From assembly GCF_003355155.1 (NCBI RefSeq), contig NZ_CP031320.1, positions 6,258,271-6,322,270 on the forward strand: DNA of 64,000 nucleotides, in the 5' to 3' direction. Made by a program: the position numbers and the translations under genes. Shown here piece by piece: positions 24,720 through 33,867 of this stretch; position 1 is the first letter of the stretch; each line of letters begins with the position of its first letter. The notes beneath the pieces are model-generated. The model was not told the origin of the DNA and made no database searches. It worked only from the letters and a program-made list of their open reading frames with translations. Source of the stretch: Streptomyces armeniacus. GTDB taxonomy: Bacteria > Actinomycetota > Actinomycetes > Streptomycetales > Streptomycetaceae.

Positions 24720-25535
24720 TCACAGGCCGCGCGGCCGCAGGAAGTCCTCGGCCATGCCCGCCAGCCAGTCGATGAACAGGGCGAGTACGGCGACGAGCAC
24801 GCTGCCGGTGACGAGGACGAGGTTGCGGCTGGAGCTGATCCCGTTCGAGATGACGTCGCCGAGCCCGCCCGCCCCGATGAACGTGGCGAGCGCGACCGTT
24901 CCCACGGTGATCACCAGCGCCGTACGGACGCCCGCGAGCATCACCGGTACGGCCAGCGGCAGTTCGATCCGCCACAGCACCGCCCCGCGCGTCATCCCCA
25001 TGCCCTCGGCCGCCTCGATCACCGAGCGGTCCACCTGCTGGAGCCCTGCGATGGTGTTGCGGAGGACAGGCAGGATGCCGTACGCGACGAACGCGATGAC
25101 CGCGATCTGGTTCACGCCGAGGCTGACGAAGGCGACCGCCAGCAGCACGATGAGCCCCAGCGACGGCAGCGCCTGCCCGATGCTCGCGACGGCGAGCACC
25201 GGCCCGGCGATACGGCGCGCCCAGCGCCGCGTCAGCAGCACACCGAGCGGAATGGCGATCACCAGGATCAGGACGGTGACGACGGCGGTGAGCTCCAGGT
25301 GCTTGACCGTACGGCTCACCAGGTACTCGGAGTTGAGGCTGCGCTCCTCGATCAGGTCCCGCTGCTGCGAGGAGACGTGCAGGGCGAGCACGAGCAGTAC
25401 GACACCGAGCCCGAGCGGGGTGAGGGCGTAGCGCAGCAGCGCGGCGCGCCTCGGGCGCGCGGGCGCGCGTGTCGGCGCCGATACGGGCGCGGGTGTGGGC
25501 GCCGGCGCCGGTGCGGTGGACGTGGATGCGGGCAT
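24720..25535 (-). CDS. Quaternary-amine ABC transporter permease
   Basis: A 271-residue permease of the OpuAB/ProW type, the fourth-from-last gene product in a minus-strand importer set. After a Pro/Ala-rich cytoplasmic head (residues 1-30) there are about six membrane helices. The EAA loop that docks on the ATPase is VDRSVIEAAEGMGMTRGAVL. ATG at 25535 has GGAGG 10 bases upstream. That ribosome binding site overlaps the end of the ATPase gene, so translation is probably coupled. Confidence 0.85.
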   Translation of the reverse strand: MPASTSTAPAPAPTPAPVSAPTRAPARPRRAALLRYALTPLGLGVVLLVLALHVSSQQRDLIEERSLNSEYLVSRTVKHLELTAVVTVLILVIAIPLGVLLTRRWARRIAGPVLAVASIGQALPSLGLIVLLAVAFVSLGVNQIAVIAFVAYGILPVLRNTIAGLQQVDRSVIEAAEGMGMTRGAVLWRIELPLAVPVMLAGVRTALVITVGTVALATFIGAGGLGDVISNGISSSRNLVLVTGSVLVAVLALFIDWLAGMAEDFLRPRGL

Positions 25536-25540
25536 CGCGG

Positions 25541-26725
25541 CTACGCCTCCTGCAACTGGTCGGAGCCGTCCGTACGGCCGCGCCCGTGCACCGTGTTGAT
25601 CAGCGCGCGCAGGGAGTCCATCTCCACCACGCCCCGGTACCGGCCGTCGCCGTCCACCACCGCCAGCACCGACGAGTTGGCCGCCAGCATGTGGTCCAGC
25701 GCGTCGAAGAGGCTGTCGCCCGGACCGAGCGCCCGCAGCAGCGGCAGCGCCCCGCCGACCTCCCGCCCGGCGCCGGTGACCGGCAGCCAGCTCGTCGGCC
25801 GGTCGTCGTCGTCCAGGACGAGCAGGTGATCGCGCTCCGTACGGGCGGCTGCCGTACGGCGCTGCTCGCCGTCCGCGGACTCCGCGACGGTCGGCCACGC
25901 CGGCAGCTCCAGGCTGTCCATCCGGGTCAGCGACAGCCTCCGTACGGAGGCGCCCGCACCGATGAAGTCGGAGACGAAACCGTCGGCGGGGTCGGCCAGG
26001 ATGCGTTCGGGGGTGTCGTACTGCAGCACCTTGCCGTTGTCGGCGAAGATCGCGATCAGATCGCCCATACGGACGGCCTCGTCGATGTCGTGCGTGACGA
26101 AGACGATCGTCTTCCGCACCTCCGCCTGGATGCGCAGGAACTCGTTCTGCAGCGACTCCCTGTTCAACGGGTCGATCGCACCGAACGGCTCGTCCATCAG
26201 CATCACCTGCGGATCGCCGCCCAGCGCCCGCGCGACGCCCACCCGCTGCTGCTGGCCGCCGGAGAGCTGCTTGGGGTAGCGGCGGCGGTACGTGTCCGGG
26301 TCGAGGCCGACGAGCCGCAGCAGCTCGTCGACGCGTGCGGTGACGCGCTGCTTGTCCCAGCCGAGCAGCCGCGGGACGGTGGCGATGTTGTCCGCCACCG
26401 TACGGTGCGGGAACAGGCCGCCCTGCTGGATCGTGTAGCCGATACGGCGGCGCAGCAGGTGCGCGGGCACCTCGGTGACGTCCTTGCCGTCCAGGTGGAT
26501 GCGGCCCGAAGTGGGCTCGATCAGCCGGTTGATGAGTTTCATCGTGGTCGTCTTGCCGCAACCGGACGGGCCGACGAACGTCACGATCCGCCCCTCGGGG
26601 ATGTCGAGCGTCAGCTCGTCCACCGCCGCCTCGGACTGGCCGGGGTAGCGCTTCGTCAGCCGGTCGAGGCGGATCATGGGGTCCACGTGGGCGTTCGCGT
26701 TCGCGTCAGGAGTCTTTTCGGTCAT
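25541..26725 (-). CDS. Quaternary-amine ABC transporter ATP-binding protein with CBS domains
   Basis: A 394-residue OpuAA/ProV-type ATPase. Walker A is GPSGCGKTT (residues 52-60), the signature is LSGGQQQRVG, Walker B is VMLMDEPFGAID, and the H-loop is IVFVTHDIDEA. The C-terminal ~130 residues form a paired CBS module (ending SVLAVVDGDGRYRGVVEMDSL) that senses ionic strength in osmoregulatory homologues. The head contains an NANANAH repeat. ATG at 26725 lies two bases after the stop of the upstream permease, so the genes are co-transcribed. The CBS module points to osmotic control, but the catabolic neighbours also allow a nutritional role. Confidence 0.88.
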   Translation of the reverse strand: MTEKTPDANANAHVDPMIRLDRLTKRYPGQSEAAVDELTLDIPEGRIVTFVGPSGCGKTTTMKLINRLIEPTSGRIHLDGKDVTEVPAHLLRRRIGYTIQQGGLFPHRTVADNIATVPRLLGWDKQRVTARVDELLRLVGLDPDTYRRRYPKQLSGGQQQRVGVARALGGDPQVMLMDEPFGAIDPLNRESLQNEFLRIQAEVRKTIVFVTHDIDEAVRMGDLIAIFADNGKVLQYDTPERILADPADGFVSDFIGAGASVRRLSLTRMDSLELPAWPTVAESADGEQRRTAAARTERDHLLVLDDDDRPTSWLPVTGAGREVGGALPLLRALGPGDSLFDALDHMLAANSSVLAVVDGDGRYRGVVEMDSLRALINTVHGRGRTDGSDQLQEA

Positions 26726-26727
26726 GA

Positions 26728-27375
26728 TCAGGCACCGAGTCCCTTGGGTGTGGTGAGTCGGTTCACGACGGCGTAAGCCAGATCGAACAGCACGGCCAGC
26801 AGCACGATGCCCGCCGCGCCCTCGATGGTCAGATAGATCGCGAACGGCGTGCCCGCGGTGGCCAGGCCGTCCAGAATGAGATTGCCGAGCCCGGGCCCGT
26901 TCACCGCCGCCGCGATGGCGGCGATGCCCAGCAGCAGCTGGGTGGCCACGCGCAACCCGGTGAGCAGCACCGGCCAGGCCAGGGGCAGTTCGACCGTCGC
27001 CAGCACCCGCGCCCGGCCCATGCCCATCGCGCGGGCCGACTCGACGACGGCCGGATCCAGCTCCCGCAGTCCCACGATCGTGTTCCGTACGACGGGCAGC
27101 AGCGCGTACAGCGTGAGCGCGACCACGGACGGGCCGCTGCCCAGCCCGAGCGGCGTGATGAGCAGCCCGAACAGCGCGTACGACGGGATCGTCAGCAGCA
27201 GCCCGGCCACGGCCAGCACGGCGGCGCGGGGCGCGCCTGTACGGTACGTCAGCACCGACACCGGCACCCCGATCAGCACGGCCAGCCCGAGCCCCTGGAG
27301 CACCAGGAGCGCGTGCGCGACCGTGGCGTCCAGGACGTCCGTCCAGTTCCCCTGGAGGAATTCGAAGAAGTTCAT
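26728..27375 (-). CDS. Quaternary-amine ABC transporter permease (first)
   Basis: A 215-residue OpuAB/ProW-type permease with about five or six helices, without the N-terminal tail of its partner. The EAA loop is LDPAVVESARAMGMGRARVL. It opens the four-gene importer set (permease, ATPase, permease, binding protein), the standard order for actinobacterial OpuC-type systems with two different permeases. ATG at 27375 has only a weak ribosome binding site and starts 17 bases after the hydrolase stop, so it may depend on upstream translation. Confidence 0.85.
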   Translation of the reverse strand: MNFFEFLQGNWTDVLDATVAHALLVLQGLGLAVLIGVPVSVLTYRTGAPRAAVLAVAGLLLTIPSYALFGLLITPLGLGSGPSVVALTLYALLPVVRNTIVGLRELDPAVVESARAMGMGRARVLATVELPLAWPVLLTGLRVATQLLLGIAAIAAAVNGPGLGNLILDGLATAGTPFAIYLTIEGAAGIVLLAVLFDLAYAVVNRLTTPKGLGA

Positions 27376-27392
27376 GGCGGCCGGTCCGGCGG

Positions 27393-28394
27393 CTAGGCGT
27401 TGGCCGTCGCGGGCGCGGGCGCGGGCGCGGGCGCGGATGCGGGTGCGCTTGCGTGCGGCGCCGCGGCGGGCGCGGGTACGGGCTGGGCAGCCGGGCCGTG
27501 CGCGAACGCCTCCGCGTAGAACGCGTCCAGCTCCTCCACCAGCGCGCGGAACGTGGGGTGTTCGTCGAACATCCACTCCGTGTGCCCGGCCCCCTCGATG
27601 AGGTGCAGCCGCTTCGGCTCCCGCGCGTGCTCGTACAGCGCCCGCGCCTCCTCAGGGAGGTGCAGCCCGTTCTCGGCACCGTGCACGACGAGCAGCGGGC
27701 GCGGTGCGATCCGGTGCACGACGCTCTGTGGCGAGAAACGGAGAAGCATCTCCGCGGACTCCAGCGAGACGCCCGAACCGAAGCCCGGCGCCTTGTACAG
27801 CTCCTCGCCCACGTAGCCGTCCGTCCGGCCGTCGCGGTCCAGCCGCACGATGTCCCACGGCGACGTGATCTCCGAACGGCCCCGCTCCGCCCGCCGCCCG
27901 CGGTCTCCCGCGATCCGCTCCAGCAGGCTGTTCCAGGTGGCCTCGTCGTGCATGTTCCGGGTCGAACGGGTGCCGTCACTGATGCAGTTGACGGACGCCA
28001 CCGCCCGTACGCGCAGATCATCCGCCGCCTCCGCGACGACCACGCCGCCGCCCATGCCCCAGCCGAGCAGCGCGATACGGCCCGCGTCGAGCAGCTCCGC
28101 CGCGGCGGCCCGGTCCACGGCGGCCCGCAGATCCTCCGCCCACTCCTGCGGCACCAGCCGGCCGCGCTCGCCCTCGCTCGTACCGAAACCGCGGTAGTCG
28201 AAGGCGACGACGGCATAGCCGCGGGCCGTCAGCGCGCGGGCGAAACGCTCGGGGTGGATCACCTTGAGGCCCTGGTAGCCGGAGGCGGGAATCACCACCG
28301 GATACGGCGCGCCCGCCCCGTTGTCGTCCGGGAGGTGCAGGTCGGCGTCGAGGCGCAGCCCGCTGCTGAAGAAGGGAAAGGCATGGGTGTGCAC
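27393..28394 (-). CDS. Alpha/beta-hydrolase-fold protein lacking the nucleophilic serine
   Basis: A 333-residue alpha/beta-hydrolase-fold protein. The strand-turn-helix that normally carries Gly-x-Ser-x-Gly reads LLGWGMGGG, so the nucleophile position (residue 113) is Gly. The later His is present (EGAGHTEWMF), as is the RPLLVVHGAENGLHLP strand that normally holds the acid. It may be a non-hydrolytic binder or use another mechanism. The C-terminal ~27 residues are a Pro/Ala/Ser repeat encoded by a GCGGGC microsatellite. GTG at 28394 has GGAGG nine bases upstream. It lies just before the quaternary-amine importer genes and may act on the imported compound. Confidence 0.75.
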   Translation of the reverse strand: MHTHAFPFFSSGLRLDADLHLPDDNGAGAPYPVVIPASGYQGLKVIHPERFARALTARGYAVVAFDYRGFGTSEGERGRLVPQEWAEDLRAAVDRAAAAELLDAGRIALLGWGMGGGVVVAEAADDLRVRAVASVNCISDGTRSTRNMHDEATWNSLLERIAGDRGRRAERGRSEITSPWDIVRLDRDGRTDGYVGEELYKAPGFGSGVSLESAEMLLRFSPQSVVHRIAPRPLLVVHGAENGLHLPEEARALYEHAREPKRLHLIEGAGHTEWMFDEHPTFRALVEELDAFYAEAFAHGPAAQPVPAPAAAPHASAPASAPAPAPAPATANA

Positions 28395-28460
28395 GGTGTG
28401 GTTCCTCCGGGGGTGCGTCGTGTGCGGTATGGGTTACGCGTTGGGTTGTACGGGTGTGTG

Positions 28461-28520
28461 GTGCGGTGCGGTGCCTTGCGGTGCGGTGCGTTGCGTTGCG
28501 TTGCGTTGCGTTGCGTTGCG
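28461..28520. repeat. Twelve tandem (G/T)TGCG pentamers
   Basis: The block is built of 5-base units GTGCG, GTGCC and TTGCG, ending in six exact TTGCG copies. It lies in the 156-base gap between IclR and hydrolase genes, about 70-130 bases upstream of the hydrolase start and so in its promoter region. Such tracts are prone to slippage; length changes could alter promoter spacing. Confidence 0.7.
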
Positions 28521-28550
28521 GTTTCGCGTGTTGCGGGGTTACGTGCGGTG

Positions 28551-29333
28551 CTACGCGGTGGCCTGCTGCTGGCCCGCCATAGCGCGGGAGACCTGCCGGG
28601 CCGCCGAACAGACCACGCGGCCCGCCCGGTCCAGCTCGGAGCCCATCCGGTACGTGGGCCCCGACACGTTGAGCGCGGCGACGACACGCCCGCGGAAGTC
28701 CCGTACGGGAGCCGCCGCGGCGACCAGCCCCGCCTCGAACTCCTCCTGCACCAGGACGTACCCCCGCTCCCGCGCCCGCTGGAGGCGGGCCAGGAAGTCC
28801 TCCGCGTCGCGCGGCGCGGCGGGCTCACCGGCGCCGAAAGGGGTGTCCGCGAGGAGGGCCCTCACCTCGTCGTCGCTGTGGTCGAACAGCAGCGCCCTGC
28901 CGGAGGACGTGGTGTGCAGCGGGGTCACCCTGCCCACCCAGCCCGTCGCCTGAACGGCGCGCATCGGGCTCTCCGACAGCACGGTCAGCGCGCCGTCCTC
29001 GGTGAGCACGGTGAGATGCACCCGCTCCTTGAGCACGTTGACGAGGCTCCGCAGTACGGGGGGTGCCTCGGCGAGCAGCCGCGGCCGTCCGGCGTTCACT
29101 GCCATCGTGAACACGCGCCAGCCCAGCCGGTACACGAGCGAGTCGCGGTCCCGCTCGACGAGGCCGACCTGATCGAGCGCCTTCAGCGCGCGGGAGACCT
29201 GGGTCTTCTCCCGGCCCACGCGCCGCGCGATCTCGACCACCCCGAGCCCACCGCGCTCGGCCGCCTCGTCGGACCCTAGGGCCGTCAGGATGGCGAGCGT
29301 GCGGTGAAGGCTCGACGAACTGTCCGTTGCCAT
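28551..29333 (-). CDS. IclR-family transcriptional regulator
   Basis: A 260-residue regulator. The N-terminal winged helix (SSLHRTLAILTALGS, then GVVEIARRVGREKTQVSRAL) and the C-terminal IclR ligand domain (PPVLRSLVNVLKERVHLTVL and GYVLVQEEFEAGLVAAAAPV) are complete. IclR proteins usually control adjoining catabolic genes. Here it lies between the FAD/Fe-S oxidoreductase and the hydrolase/importer genes on the same strand, so it probably controls one or both sets. ATG at 29333 has no strong ribosome binding site. Confidence 0.86.
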   Translation of the reverse strand: MATDSSSSLHRTLAILTALGSDEAAERGGLGVVEIARRVGREKTQVSRALKALDQVGLVERDRDSLVYRLGWRVFTMAVNAGRPRLLAEAPPVLRSLVNVLKERVHLTVLTEDGALTVLSESPMRAVQATGWVGRVTPLHTTSSGRALLFDHSDDEVRALLADTPFGAGEPAAPRDAEDFLARLQRARERGYVLVQEEFEAGLVAAAAPVRDFRGRVVAALNVSGPTYRMGSELDRAGRVVCSAARQVSRAMAGQQQATA

Positions 29334-29437
29334 GCGGGGAGCATGCCGTGGGTTTGTGCCGGGGGACAACCCCCGTTGCCACCAGAGCAACCGGCCTCGG
29401 CCCTGGCCGATGCCTGCGGCCTCAGCCACGGCCAACC

Positions 29438-29631
29438 CAGCCCGTCCGGCGTTTGAGGACGGCCTTGGCCACGATGTGCGTGCGTTTGGCCGCGGGCCGT
29501 TGGTTCACCGGCGGGCCGGTGGCCGCTTGGGTCCGTCCTCAATCGCCGGACGGGCTGGAAAGGGCGGGGATTTGTCCGCACGCCGCAGCCACGTTGTGGC
29601 TGATGGCCGTCCTCAATCGCCGGACGGGCTT
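29438..29631. repeat. Dispersed 20-bp intergenic repeat, three copies
   Basis: The stretch CCCGTCCGGCGTTTGAGGAC appears at 29441-29460. Near-identical reverse-orientation copies (GTCCTCAATCGCCGGACGGG) lie at about 29534-29553 and 29609-29628. Part of a fourth (GTCGGACGGGCTT) follows near 29660. I know this motif as a frequent Streptomyces intergenic repeat. The inverted copies could pair into hairpins. They fill the 320-base gap between IclR and the oxidoreductase, where I see no gene. Confidence 0.75.
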
Positions 29632-29653
29632 GATTGCGTGGCTGAGGGCCGCT

Positions 29654-32600
29654 TCACGTGTCGGACGGGCTTGGGCGTGGCGCAGGGCGGAGGAGTTCCG
29701 CCAAGTGGAGGGCGTGGCGGGCCGTGGACTGTTCTATCTGCGTGCGGCACGAGAAGCCGTCCGCCAGGACCACCGTGTCCGGGGCCGCGTCCCGTACGGC
29801 GGGCAGCAGTACGCGTTCCCCGGCCGCCCGGGACACCTCGTAGTGGCCGCGTTCGAAGCCGAAGTTGCCTGCCAGCCCGCAGCAGCCGGACTCCAGTCGC
29901 TCCTGGTCGACGCCCGCGCGGCGCAGCAGGTCCGCGTCCGGGGTGAAGCCCAGTTCCGCGTGCTGGTGGCAGTGGACCTGGGTGATCGCGCGGCGGTTGA
30001 CGCGGGGCGGCTCCCAGTCGGGCGGGGCGTGCGTGCCGAGGAACTCGGCGAGCGTGTGCACCGCGCCCGCCGTACGTTCCGCCTGCGCGCCCGGCAGCAG
30101 CTGCGGCAGGTCGCCGCGCAGCGCCGCCGTGCAGCTGGGTTCCAGGCCGACCACGGGCGTACCGGACGCGACGGCCGGGGCGAGCGCGGCGAGCGTACGG
30201 GTCATCACCCGGCGGGCGACGCCCAGTTGGCCGGTGGACACCCAGGTCAGGCCGCAGCACACGGGCCCGCGCGGCAGGACGACGCGGAAGCCCGCGTCCT
30301 CCAGCACCTCCACCGCCGCACGCGGCACCCGCGGGCTGAGGAAGTTGCCGAAGGTGTCCGGCCACAGGAGCACTGGCGGCCGCTCGGCCTGGCGCGCAGG
30401 GCCCGCCTGGCGCGCCGGGCCCGCAGGGCCCGAACGCACGCCCCCGCGGCGCCGGAACCACCGCGTGAACGGTTCCTCCGCGAACTCCGGCAGCGCCCGT
30501 TCCGGTGCGATCCCGCCCGCCCGCTTCAGGAGCGCGGCCAGCGGCCCGCCGCGCGTGGCCGCGTTCACGAGGCGAGGCGCGAGGGCGGCGGCGCGGGACC
30601 AGAGGGGGAGCCAGCCCATGGAGTAGTGCGAGGCGGGGCGCAGCCGGCGGGCGTAGTGGTGGTGCAGGAACTCCGCCTTGTACGTGGCCATGTCCACGCC
30701 CACCGGGCAGTCGCTCTTGCAGCCTTTGCAGGACAGGCACAGGTCGAGCGCGTCGCGTACCTCCGTGGAGCGCCAGCCGTCCGTGACGAGTTCGCCGGTG
30801 AGCATCTCGGACAGCAGGTGGGCGCGGCCGCGGGTGGAGTGCTGTTCCTCCTTGGTGACCATGTAGCTGGGGCACATCACGCCCGTGCTCTCCGTCTGGC
30901 GGCACTTGCCGACGCCCACGCAGCGCCGTACGGCGCGCGGGAAGCTCCCGTCGTCCTCCGCATAGGCGAACACCGGCAGCACCCCACCCGTACGGAGACC
31001 CGTGTCCGTACGGAGACCCGTGTCCGTACGGGGGCCCGCGCCCGTACGGGAGCCCGTGACCGTTGCGGGCCGCAGGTCCGCATCCAGGGGCGAGGGGCGC
31101 ACGATGACGCCGGGGTTCAGCAGCCCGCCCGGGTCCCACAGCGACTTGAACTCGCCGAAGGCGTCCAGCAGTCCGGGCGGGAACATGCGCGGCAGCAGCT
31201 CCGAGCGGGACTGCCCGTCGCCGTGCTCCCCGGACAGCGAACCGCCGTGCGCGGCGACGATCCCGGCGGCCTCCTCCATGAACGCGCGGAACGCCGCGAC
31301 GCCCTCCCCGCCCGCGCCTCCTTCCGCCAGCCCGAAGTCGATCCGTACGTGCAGACAGCCCTCGCCGAAATGCCCGTACACCACGCCCCGGCGGCCGTGC
31401 GCGGCCATCAGCCGCTCGAAGTCCCGCAGGTACGCGCCGAGCCGTTCCGGCGGCACCGCGGCGTCCTCCAGCCCGGGCCACGCCTCCGCGCCGTCCGGCA
31501 GGCGGGTCGCGAGCCCGGCGCCCTCCTCGCGGATGCGCCACAGCCGCCGCCGCGCCGCCGGGTCGGTGACCACGCGCGTACCGGCGGGCCGCGGCCCGTC
31601 CCCGCCCGTGGCGGCCGCCGCCAACGCCCGCCCGCGCGCCGCCGCTTCGGCGTCGTCCGCGCCGCCCGTCTCCGCCAGCAGCCAGGCCGCTCCCTCCGGG
31701 AGCCCGACGGCGGCGCCCGACGGCTGCCGCGCCTGCCACATCCGTACGAGTGTCGCGTCCAGCCCTTCGAGCGTCAGAGGGGCGTGCGCGAGCAGCGCCG
31801 GTACGGCGTCGGCGGCCGTCGCCGGGTCCGGGTAGCCGAGCACGGTGAGCGCGCGGGCGGGCGGTGCCTCGACCAGCCGCAGCGTCGCACCGAGCACCAC
31901 CACGCAGCTGCCCTCGGAACCGGTCAGCGCGCGGGCCACGTGGCAGCCGTTCTCCGGGAGCAGCCGGTCCAGCGCGTAGCCGGAGACGCGGCGGGCCAAC
32001 TCGGGCATGCCGGTACGCAGTTCCGCCAGATGCCGTTCGGTGAGCGCGCGCAGCCCGGCGTACACCTGGCCCGTACGGTCGGGGCGCGCCGCCAGCCGCG
32101 CCAGCTCGTCGCGCGGCGTCGCGCCGACCGTCATGCGGGTGCCGTCGGGGAGGAGCACGTCCAGCGACTCGACGTTGTCGGCGGTGGTGCCCCAGGCGAC
32201 GGAGTGCGAGCCGCACGCGTTGTTCCCGATCATGCCGCCCACGGTGCAGCGGGCGTGGGTCGAGGGGTCGGGCCCGAATGTGAGCCCGTACGGCGCGGCC
32301 GCGCTCCGTACGGTGTCCAATACCGCCCCCGGCGACACCCGTACGGTGCGCTGTTCCGCGTCCACCGGCCCGACGTCCGTCAGATGCCGGGAGGTGTCGA
32401 GCAGGATGCCGCCGCCGAACGCGTTCCCCGCCACGCTGGTGCCGCCGCCCCGCGTCACCAGCGGCACGCCGTGCGCGTGGCAGGCGGCCACGGTCGCGAG
32501 GACGTCGTCGGTGTCGCGCGGCAGGACGACACCGCCGGGCGCGCGGCGGTAGTTGGAGGCGTCGGTGGTGTAGAGGGCGCGGGTGCCGGCGTCGAACGAG

Positions 32601-32743
32601 ACCCGGCCGCGTACGGTCCGGCGCAGCTCCGCCTCGACGGCGGCCGACGCGGCCGGTTCGTACGCGGCCGACGCGGCCGGTTTGTACGCCGCGGCCGTCT
32701 CGTACGGCTCGGACGGCTCTGGGGTGGTGCGGGCGCTGCTCAC
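29654..32743 (-). CDS. FAD-binding and Fe-S oxidoreductase fusion, D-lactate/glycolate dehydrogenase type
   Basis: A 1029-residue fusion. The N-terminal half is a VAO-type flavoprotein (GlcD-like): the FAD-binding PLVTRGGGTSVAGNAFGG segment, then GNNACGSHSVAWG and the HFGEGCLHVRIDFG core. The C-terminal half is a GlpC/GlcF-like iron-sulfur protein with CVGVGKCR...CPSYM and CLSCKGCKSDCP clusters plus CCG motifs (GPVCCGLTWVSTG and ESGCCGLAGNFG) for quinone-side electron transfer. Related enzymes oxidise 2-hydroxy acids and pass electrons to quinone. GTG at 32743 follows AAAGGCGG. An internal RTDTGLRTDTGLRTG repeat joins the two halves. Substrate unknown; neighbours suggest catabolism of a nitrogenous acid. 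Confidence 0.85.
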   Translation of the reverse strand: MSSARTTPEPSEPYETAAAYKPAASAAYEPAASAAVEAELRRTVRGRVSFDAGTRALYTTDASNYRRAPGGVVLPRDTDDVLATVAACHAHGVPLVTRGGGTSVAGNAFGGGILLDTSRHLTDVGPVDAEQRTVRVSPGAVLDTVRSAAAPYGLTFGPDPSTHARCTVGGMIGNNACGSHSVAWGTTADNVESLDVLLPDGTRMTVGATPRDELARLAARPDRTGQVYAGLRALTERHLAELRTGMPELARRVSGYALDRLLPENGCHVARALTGSEGSCVVVLGATLRLVEAPPARALTVLGYPDPATAADAVPALLAHAPLTLEGLDATLVRMWQARQPSGAAVGLPEGAAWLLAETGGADDAEAAARGRALAAAATGGDGPRPAGTRVVTDPAARRRLWRIREEGAGLATRLPDGAEAWPGLEDAAVPPERLGAYLRDFERLMAAHGRRGVVYGHFGEGCLHVRIDFGLAEGGAGGEGVAAFRAFMEEAAGIVAAHGGSLSGEHGDGQSRSELLPRMFPPGLLDAFGEFKSLWDPGGLLNPGVIVRPSPLDADLRPATVTGSRTGAGPRTDTGLRTDTGLRTGGVLPVFAYAEDDGSFPRAVRRCVGVGKCRQTESTGVMCPSYMVTKEEQHSTRGRAHLLSEMLTGELVTDGWRSTEVRDALDLCLSCKGCKSDCPVGVDMATYKAEFLHHHYARRLRPASHYSMGWLPLWSRAAALAPRLVNAATRGGPLAALLKRAGGIAPERALPEFAEEPFTRWFRRRGGVRSGPAGPARQAGPARQAERPPVLLWPDTFGNFLSPRVPRAAVEVLEDAGFRVVLPRGPVCCGLTWVSTGQLGVARRVMTRTLAALAPAVASGTPVVGLEPSCTAALRGDLPQLLPGAQAERTAGAVHTLAEFLGTHAPPDWEPPRVNRRAITQVHCHQHAELGFTPDADLLRRAGVDQERLESGCCGLAGNFGFERGHYEVSRAAGERVLLPAVRDAAPDTVVLADGFSCRTQIEQSTARHALHLAELLRPAPRPSPSDT

Positions 32744-32880
32744 GGCGGGGCCGCCTTTCGGTGCGTACGGAATGGGGTGCGGGCGCGCGGGACCGGGGAC
32801 GCGCGGGCGTGCCGGGGCAGGGAGGCGTACGGCGGGTGCGGCGAGGCGCGCGGGCCGCGTACGGCGCGGGGGCGCGCGGC

Positions 32881-33792
32881 TCACCGCGGGGTGACCAGCG
32901 CCTCCGGCAGTTCGGACGCGCACGCCCGCAACGCGCCGCGGTCCAGGCCCTCGCGGGCGAGCGTGTCGACGAGGAGTTCCAGCGCCTCGGGCGGGCTGGG
33001 GGAGTCGGGCTGCCCGGCGTCCGAGGAGAGGACGACCCGGTCCAGGCCGACCCGGGCGGCGTACGCCGCGAGCCGCGCCGCCGTCATGCCGGGCTGGTGC
33101 AGCAGTTGGAAGGTGGTGATCTCGGCCAGCGCGCCGCGCCCGGCCAGTTCGGCCGCCTCGGCGGCGGGCATGGCGGGGACGGTGTAGCCGGGGTGGGTCA
33201 GCAGCAGCCTGCGTACGCCGAGTCCGCGCGCGGTCTCCAGCAGCCAGCGCACCTCGGGCGTGCTGAGGTGCCCGGTGGCGAGCACGGCATCCGCCTCGGC
33301 GACCATGCGGCAGACGGCACGTACGTCCTCGGCGATGCCCGGCCGGTCGTACGGTCCCGCGTCCGGCCCGTCGTACGGTCCCGCGTCCCGCCCGTCGTAC
33401 GGTCCCGTCTCCGTTCCGGTGGCGACCGGCGGCACGGCGTACGCGTGCCGGGACAGGTCCGTACGCGCCCCGCACAGGCTGGGCAGCCCCGCGTCACGCT
33501 GGGTGTGCGCGTCGGCGGTGGGCATCCAGACGACGCGCCCGCCCGCGCCGAGGCAGGCGGCGACGGCGGCCGGATTCACGCCGCCGGTGTGCTGGTTGAG
33601 GGCGATGCCGCCGTGGACGCGCAGCGGGTGGTGCGCGCGGGAGGCGGCGGCCGCGCGTCCGACAGTGGACTCGTAGTGGGCCTTGAGCACGCACCCGGTG
33701 AAGCCCGCGCGCGCGTAGGCCGCGACCACGTCGTGGTCGTCGGCCCGGCGCGGGGTGACATCGGGTGCGGCGTGCACATGGAGGTCGAACAC
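32881..33792 (-). CDS. DUF6282 family amidohydrolase-like protein
   Basis: A protein of about 303 residues with the metal-dependent TIM-barrel hydrolase start FDLHVHAAPDVTPRRADDHD, in which the His-x-His pair would bind metal. Further likely ligands lie in ALNQHTGGVN, ATGHLSTPEV, LLTHPGYTVP and the final VVLSSDAGQ. It resembles DUF6282, whose substrates are not known to me. A short GPYDG-type repeat (three copies) interrupts the barrel near residue 130. The start is uncertain: GTG 33792 opens the domain directly, TTG 33849 adds 19 residues; neither has a good ribosome binding site. It lies between the nitrilase and the oxidoreductase on the same strand. Confidence 0.7.
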   Translation of the reverse strand: MFDLHVHAAPDVTPRRADDHDVVAAYARAGFTGCVLKAHYESTVGRAAAASRAHHPLRVHGGIALNQHTGGVNPAAVAACLGAGGRVVWMPTADAHTQRDAGLPSLCGARTDLSRHAYAVPPVATGTETGPYDGRDAGPYDGPDAGPYDRPGIAEDVRAVCRMVAEADAVLATGHLSTPEVRWLLETARGLGVRRLLLTHPGYTVPAMPAAEAAELAGRGALAEITTFQLLHQPGMTAARLAAYAARVGLDRVVLSSDAGQPDSPSPPEALELLVDTLAREGLDRGALRACASELPEALVTPR

Positions 33793-33867
33793 GGGCCCAG
33801 GCTGCGCCGGGGGAGACGCGGAGGGCAACGGTAGTTGCCGGGGGAGCAACCACCGTACGGCCTGCTC

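Noticed and set aside
29327..33187. Very long plus-strand open frame opposite the FAD/Fe-S oxidoreductase
   Set aside because: Shadow of a high-GC gene: Arg/Ala/Gly-rich translation with no domain, antiparallel to a gene with clear FAD and Fe-S motifs.
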